This document shows positions 58,191-64,000 of a DNA stretch of 64,000 nucleotides, one piece after another (position 1 is the first letter of the stretch; the number at the start of each line of letters is the position of its first letter). The stretch is from Struthidea cinerea (Eukaryota; Chordata; Aves; Passeriformes; Corcoracidae). Location: positions 130,075 through 194,074 of the forward strand of contig VZTI01000981.1 in NCBI GenBank assembly GCA_013397865.1, written 5' to 3'. The position numbers and the translations under genes were made by a program. A model generated the notes under the pieces. The model saw nothing but the letters and a program-made list of their open reading frames with translations. It searched no databases and had not been told where the DNA came from.

Positions 58191-61100
58191 ACTGGAAGCT
58201 TCCTCATTTGTTGTCCCTGTTGGTTTGGCATCGACAGGAGAGGGGATGGGGTCTGCTGGGAGCAGTGGGGAAGCCACCACCGCCCCAAACTGCCCCTTGT
58301 CGAGTCAGTGCCAAACCCAGGGCAGGGCTGGAGGTGTCCCGTGGGGATGCCCCAGAGCTACCCAGGAGAAATGGGAAACCTGTCACGCTCAGGAGAGGAC
58401 ATTCCAGAGGAAAGGAGCTGAATCTTCCTGCCAGGGGAGCACAGGGTGGTGCCTGGTCATGAAACTGAAATGAATTCGTCAGTCAGGCCGAAAATTCGGG
58501 CGAGAGGCATCGAGGTGTGTGAGGTGTGGTGACATTTGCCACGGCTGCAGCATCCCTGCTCCTCCCGCCCCTGCCTGCAGAGCCGAGAGGAGAGAGAGGA
58601 GGGAGCAGCCCGGGATGTGGGAAGGATGGATCTGCCCCAGCTTCCCTGCTGGGGCTGTGGATAAATCCCCCAAACAGCAGCCCTGGAGCTCTCTGCCTCC
58701 CTATCCACGGGCTCAGGCTCGGCAGCTCCCACCCAGCACCGAGGCAGAGCTGAGCACAGGGGCTGCTGCTGGACGGCTCCACAGGACACATCCTGCAGCC
58801 CTGGAAAAACAGAGCCATCCAGGCTGTCCTGGCCTGCTGGCCTGGATGCCTGGGAAGCACTGGAGACATGACAGGCAGCGTCAGGAGCCTGACAGGCTCC
58901 CAGAGGGGAAGAGCAGCAGCAGTAATTGCACAGACACCAACCCTGGGAAGTCTGTGGGACGCGCAGATGTTCCAGCACCTTTGACAACACAACCTGGGAG
59001 ATGCAGGGCCCAGAGGAGGGATGAAACCACGGTTTCTCCTCGCTGAGAGCCGCGTGATTTTGGGGAGATCACTGGCACAAGCAGCCCCGGGGTTTCTCCC
59101 CACCCAGCCCATCAGATGTGCTCCCACCTCGGAGCTGTCACAATAAACCTCCCTCCACATCGCTGGAGGCAAACAGCCGCCAACACATTCCTGACCATTC
59201 CCAGTGAGTCCTGGGCACCAAGGAAGGGCCCCAGCCGGCACGGAGAAGTGCATGGAACAGCCATTAGGATGCACATCATACTTTGGAAGTGCTGGAGCTG
59301 TGGAGCAGCATGTTCAGTTTTCTCACATTCACAGCCGAGGGTGGAACAGATGGCGAAGGTTTGGGAGGAAGCTAATGTAATACAGAGGAAGAGATAATAC
59401 GTGGATTTAAATAACCCACAATGCCAGCAACAATTTGTTCTAGCAGGAATTGCACGGTGCTAGCAGGGTTTTGTTCCAGTGGCCTGGCAGGGAGGGGGTG
59501 GTTGGACAGGAGCAGGGGAAGGTGTAGGGGAGGAATGGGAGGCGCGGGGATCTGCGCTCCAACCTCCTGCCCAAATCCGTGACCTCGCCTGCACCTGCCA
59601 CCAAAAGCATTGCAGGCTTCAGGGAGTGTGGTGAATCCCTGAGGAAGAGGAGGGGGAGGCTAAGGGGGAAGGATTTCTCCCACAGACCCCACACCCACCT
59701 CGGCGTGCGCTCGGCGACACGGGACATTCACACGCTTGGTCCTGCAGAACCCCCTGCATCCTGCTCGGGCTCCACATTCCCCCGCAGCAAATCAAGGCTC
59801 CCCAGTTCCCCCAAAAGCCCAGTTTCCCACAGCAGCCTGAAATCCCCCTTCCCTGTGGCCTGGCAGGGCAGGAGCTCTGGGGCACGGCCGGCTGTGTGCA
59901 GGCGTGTGAGAGCCCACACTGCTCCAAACCTGCTCCAGCCTGCTCCCAGCCTCTTCCCTGGATGCCAGCAGTGCCAGCTGGAGGCTGCTCCCTCAAAGGG
60001 CAGCTCCCACCTCCCACCAGCTGGGCTCCCTCGGAAAGGTGCTGCCCATGAGCGGGAAGGATGCTCGGAGCTGAGCACGGCTATTTTTGCCCTACCTGGA
60101 GTATCCCTGCGCAGAACCGAGGTCACCCTCACGGCTTAGCTTGTTTTAAAAATAATCTGCCCTAAACCAGCTCTGCACAAGCCATCTATGAGCGGGCTGT
60201 GCCCTGGAGTGCCAGCTCCAGCTTCCAGAGCCTGCACACCTCTGGGGGTGCTGGAATGGAATGGGGGTGCAGGTGTTACAAAAACGCACTCCAAAAAAAA
60301 AAAAAAATCACTGCTAAAAAATCTCTGCTCTTGATTCCTGTCTGAAAAACAAGCTGGGACCACGGGGCCTTAAATCCAAGCTTTTCCAAAGTGTGCACAG
60401 GGAGGGATGCAGACTCACAGACGTTCAGGTTGCTGCAGGAGCTGTGGGAACTTTGTTCTCCTCCGTCACCTTTCCCCAGTCCTTTAAAAGAAGCTCCCGG
60501 AACCCCCCTTCATTGGGGCTGCGCATCAGGAATTGAAAAATACCCTCAGAAAGGTCATTTCTTGAGGGCACGGCTCAATAACATCGATGAAATTCAGCAC
60601 TGCTTGGTGTTGGCTCTCGGGGGATTTGGGGGTTTCGGGGTCACTGAGCCACACAAATGCTTTAAAATGACATTTAAGGCCAGCTGTGTCTCCGTGGGCG
60701 CTGACCCCAGCACCCACAGGACAAACTCACAGCCATGGTCAGCGTTGGGGCAGAGGAAAACGGGAGCCAACGTGCCAGGACCGGTGCCGGTGTTGTGGGA
60801 TTAAGGGATTTATAGGAACGTCACCATCCTTCCCAGCCTTAAAGGCCCACGAGGCACAAAGCCTGTGCTTCACAGGTTCCTGGAGCCTTTGAGGAGAACT
60901 AAAACGGGAAAGGAAAAAAGGAATTGTTGAGAGGCTGGAAAGGGAAAGAAGCTCTCTAAAATGCCAGCGGGCCTTTTATCCACGGGCACAAAACGCATCC
61001 CACTGCAGGGCTGGGGAGGAAAAGAAGGGGACAGATCTCCTTTCCCGCAGGTGCTGAACATGTGCCGCTCCTGCAAGGGAGGAGAGAGAAGGGCTTTAGG

Positions 61101-61492
61101 CACAGAGCCGCTCCGCCGGGGCTCGGGCACGACCGGAGCCTGATTCACCGCCTGTCCTCGTTTAGCAGCGGCAACCACGAACAGTCACAGGGAGCCTGCC
61201 AGGGCCGCGCCGTGGTGTCACCGAAGGCACCCTGGGGACGTGAGCAGGCTCGAGGTTCGGCCCTTTAAGGCTCCGGCTCATCGCATCCCCAGGGACGCGG
61301 GGCCAGCAGCCCGAACCCAGCCAGCCCCGGCAGCCCGGCCATTCCCCGCACCGTCACACGCTGTGCGAGCAAATCCCAGCCCAAACGCAAACATTCCCGG
61401 GAAAAGGGCCGCAGCAGAGGCTTTAAAGGCATCTCCCGGCTGAGGGATCTCCGAGAGCCCCCCCTGGCCCGGGGAGGGATCCCGGCAGCGCA

Positions 61493-61541
61493 GCCTCTCC
61501 CTTCCTCCCTCCCTTCCTCTCTCCCTCCCTCCCTCCATCCT
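61493..61541. repeat. Pyrimidine-rich CCCT/CCTT low-complexity tract
   Basis: About 50 bases of imperfect CCCT and CCTT units, bordered by GC-rich sequence. Confidence 0.85.
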
Positions 61542-63544
61542 TCGGCAGAGGGGCGGATTTGCCAGCAAGATATTCCAGGCAGGTTCCGCTGTCGCTGGGG
61601 AAAGGCAGGAGCCGGCAGCCAATCTGCAGCCGGAGCAGGATCTGCCGAGCTGCCGGAGCCGGGGATGCGGGCAGGGGGCTCGGCACAGCCTCCCCTGGCA
61701 CGGGGAGCGGGGCACGGAGCCCGGCACCGGCACCTCCCCGCTGGATGCTCCCTCTGCCAGCTCTGCGAGGTTATTCCTGAGGGGATTCGTCTCGAGGTGG
61801 AGCGGTTTTTTTAGGGAGGTTTGGGGCCTTTAGCCCTAAAGGCTGTAGAATGAGTTGAAAAGAAAACCTGGGTGTTTTCTCCATCCCAACCAGGCACCCC
61901 CCGTCTGGGTGCCTGGAGATGTTCTGTGCATTCCCTGTGCATGGAGATGTTCCCATTTGGCTGCCTTGGGATGAGGCTGCTGGGAAAGGGACTTGTTTGG
62001 CATTAAACGAGGGATTCAAGCCCGTGATTTATCCCTGTGGCCTTCCAGCTTCAGGTTTTCCCATTTATTTTTTCCCCATCGGGAGCCATCCCTGGGTCTC
62101 CCCACACAATCATCCCTGGGATTTCCTTCTTCCTCTCATCTCAGCCAGATTCACCCCCAGTCCCAGACAGCAGCTGCATGTCCAGACAACCAGAAGCCAT
62201 CATTTCATGGGAATAAGGAGGAAGAGGAGTCCTGTTGCCATCACACCTCTGGAATGAGGCAGGGCTGAGCTTTGCTGCAGGGGTTGTCTCTTCTTAGGAC
62301 AAAAAATAATCACAAACCGTTCCTCCTCTAATCCCTTTCGTGTTCAGACAACCTGAGGTAAATAGTCTCCGGAGAGAAATGGGATGTTCCACCTGGCAGG
62401 GTCCTTTTCAAAGCCTTTTCATCCCCAGGGTCTTTGATACACCTGGGAGCACCTTCCTGGCTCTGCTCCTGCCATCTGGCTTAGGGGGTTGAGCCCAATT
62501 CCACCTCTTAGCTTGGAAAATTTGGGGCCGAACACCAGCTTGTGGCTGCTGCTCAGAACCAAACTTTGACTGCTGTTTTTAGAATAAAAATCTTAAAAAC
62601 AGAGCTCCAAACACACCTAAACAAACGCCCAGAGCTCAGTCCCAGCACCTGGAAGGTGAGGATTGAACCAGGGGTGACAAACCTGCTCCCTAAGAGGCTA
62701 AAGGATCTCTAAGAGGATAAACACTCCTTTTTTTTAGCCTTTTTCTCCCCCCAGAAGCAGGTTTTTCCATCCCACCCGACTCACTTTCACTCACAAGAGC
62801 ACTTTTGGCATCTCCTGGGCCCCTTCCTGGAGCCACGGGAGCTGCTGCAATCCGCTGGAGAAAGCCAAGTGACTCCCTGATGTTTCCTTTGCTAAATGCT
62901 CCTTAACCATTTCACAGAGCCTGTTCCTGGCAATGATGTGACAATTCAGCACAAATGTCACGGAGCTGCTAAGTTTGCAGCCCTTTCTGCAGTGCTGAGG
63001 CTGGAAAATGGTGCATATCTCTATTTTTTTTTTTGCTGATCCAAGTCCTTAGTAATTACACTTAATAGATCCCGGAGGGATTCCTAGGTAACCTGCACTC
63101 CGGTTTCCATGGCAGAGAGGCAGAGCTTGTACCCAGTGATAACAGATAATAATGGACTGCTAATGCTTAAATTAATTATGCCACAATTGCATTTGTAAAC
63201 CAGCTGTCCGTCGTATTCCCAGGAAAACTCCGGAGTTGCTACACAACAGTTCCAGGATAAAAACAAACAAGGCAGAGGGGCAGGAATTACTCCACAGCTA
63301 CGATCACTGTTATTACTCCTGTGCCATAACAGGGGTTTATCCCTATTTTAGTGTTTCCATGGGTTTAGGGCTACGTTTCTGTTCTTCAGGCTTGGAAGGA
63401 AAGCTTAAAAATCCTCGGAGACCCAACCTGTTGCTAGAGAAGGATCCGTTTGCCCAGCTGATATTGGTGTACGTTCCCATCCTCGGCAGATGTTTTCCTT
63501 CTCCTCTGAAGGACCCCAGGGATCTTATTAAAAAATTAAAAGAA

Positions 63545-63640
63545 GTCTCCAGGAGGTGCCTGCCCGTGGCAGGGGGTTGGAATGAGATGATCCCTAAGGT
63601 CCCTTCCAACCCGGAGCATTCCATGATTCCACAGGAGGCC
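63545..63640 (+). mobile_element. CR1 LINE 3' terminal fragment
   Basis: Sense terminus: GGTGCCTGCCCGTGGCAGGG, GGTTGGAATGAGATGATCCC, GGTCCCTTCCAACCCGGAGC and ATTCCATGATTCCACAGG. Confidence 0.87.
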
Positions 63641-64000
63641 AAAGAGGAGACAAAGCCCCACCAAACTCCTAAAGCATCGTTCAAAGCTGCAAACCAAGGG
63701 CTGCGTCTCCTCTCTCCAGAGGCTCCTGTTGGAGGGCTGGAACACAGTGGGAAGGGTTTAAAAGCTGGTCCTAAACCGCTGCCTGTAGCTGCAGCAACAG
63801 GGAGCTCAGTGCCCTGCAGCCAGGCTGGGCTCAGCAAAGCCTCCCTTGCAAAGCTCAGCTCCAGCACTGATTCACCTCCTGCCCGGGCACGGAGCAGGAA
63901 TGATGCTCGGGGCTGTCACATCTCCCAGGCCGTCCCTGCCGTGGATCAGGAGAGGGGCAGACGTTCCCTCTGAGCAGAGGGGAAGGCACCGAGACCTCCC

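Larger units (their letters stand above)
19597..64000 (+). other. JPH3: JPH3 gene, junctophilin-3, incomplete at 3' end
   Basis: Exons 19597-19978, 34098-34875, 51436-51560 and 56504-57423 join in phase (382 + 778 + 125 + 920 nt) to 735 codons with no stop. All donors are GT and all acceptors AG. The product matches JPH3 rather than JPH1, JPH2 or JPH4: the joining region, the stretch NKENFRPASSAEP and the pre-anchor segment RWDLTFSPPQKSLPVAL are as in mammalian JPH3. Junctophilins hold the ER/SR about 12-15 nm from the plasma membrane. MORN motifs bind the plasma membrane and a C-terminal helix anchors in the ER. JPH3 is mainly neuronal and couples surface calcium entry to ryanodine receptors. 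Mammalian JPH3 is about 748 residues; adding an anchor exon of about 26 codons gives about 761 here. That anchor exon was not found and probably lies beyond the window. Confidence 0.95.
57424..64000 (+). other. JPH3: JPH3 intron 4, running off the window
   Basis: The intron starts with a consensus GTGAGT donor. I looked for a short exon coding for a hydrophobic C-terminal helix with a stop and did not find one up to 64000. The stretch contains an old CR1 copy (57.9-58.2 kb), a pyrimidine-rich tract (61.5 kb), an AT-rich island (about 62.96-63.23 kb) and a CR1 terminus (63.5-63.6 kb). GC-rich parts have open frames up to about 260 codons with no recognisable similarity. Confidence 0.75.

Noticed and set aside
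58483..59274. 263-codon minus-strand frame in intron 4
   Set aside because: It has no recognisable domain, GC-rich composition and overlapping open frames on the other strand.
60293..60307. Poly(A) run as the tail of a retrocopy
   Set aside because: There is no gene-like sequence upstream and no target-site duplication could be recognised.
1..64000. tRNA, rRNA, CRISPR array or bacterial-type operon
   Set aside because: No cloverleaf with A/B boxes, no spaced identical repeats with unique spacers, and no clustered prokaryote-like genes were seen. The introns and CR1 elements show vertebrate nuclear DNA.

Overview
This is vertebrate nuclear DNA, most likely avian. It contains one multi-exon gene with GT/AG introns, a GC-rich background with CpG-rich patches, and about twenty fragments of CR1-type LINE 3' ends, the dominant interspersed repeat of bird genomes. 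Human chromosome 16q, where JPH3 lies, corresponds largely to bird chromosome 11, which fits the GC richness. The species cannot be fixed from the sequence.

The gene is JPH3 (junctophilin-3) on the + strand. Four coding exons join in phase: 19597-19978, 34098-34875, 51436-51560 and 56504-57423. They give 735 codons without a stop, covering eight MORN motifs, the joining region, the alpha-helical region and the divergent region. The final short exon, which in this family encodes the ER/SR membrane anchor and the stop codon, was not found before position 64000 and probably lies to the right. The product ties the endoplasmic reticulum to the plasma membrane in neurons.

Layout: 1 to about 17.9 kb is upstream non-coding DNA with CR1 fragments, a CATC microsatellite and an old LINE fossil (about 15.1-16.2 kb). 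A CpG island at about 17.9-18.8 kb runs into a 757-base assembly gap (18800-19556) that probably hides the 5' UTR and core promoter. Exon 1 begins 41 bases after the gap. Intron 1 (14.1 kb) holds a second CpG-rich block near 22.3-22.8 kb. Intron 2 (16.6 kb) holds many tandem repeats, a tail-to-tail CR1 pair and a long CTT tract just upstream of exon 3. Intron 3 (4.9 kb) holds a 34-bp minisatellite and a 21-bp repeat. Intron 4 runs to the end of the window and contains an old CR1 copy.

I found no convincing second protein gene, structural RNA gene, CRISPR array or prokaryotic-type system. The points most worth checking are the hidden promoter, the absence of the CTG repeat that sits in human JPH3 between exons 1 and 2, the repeat-rich surroundings of exons 3 and 4, a possible intron-4-retained form lacking the membrane anchor, and a few AT-rich islands that may be conserved non-coding elements.
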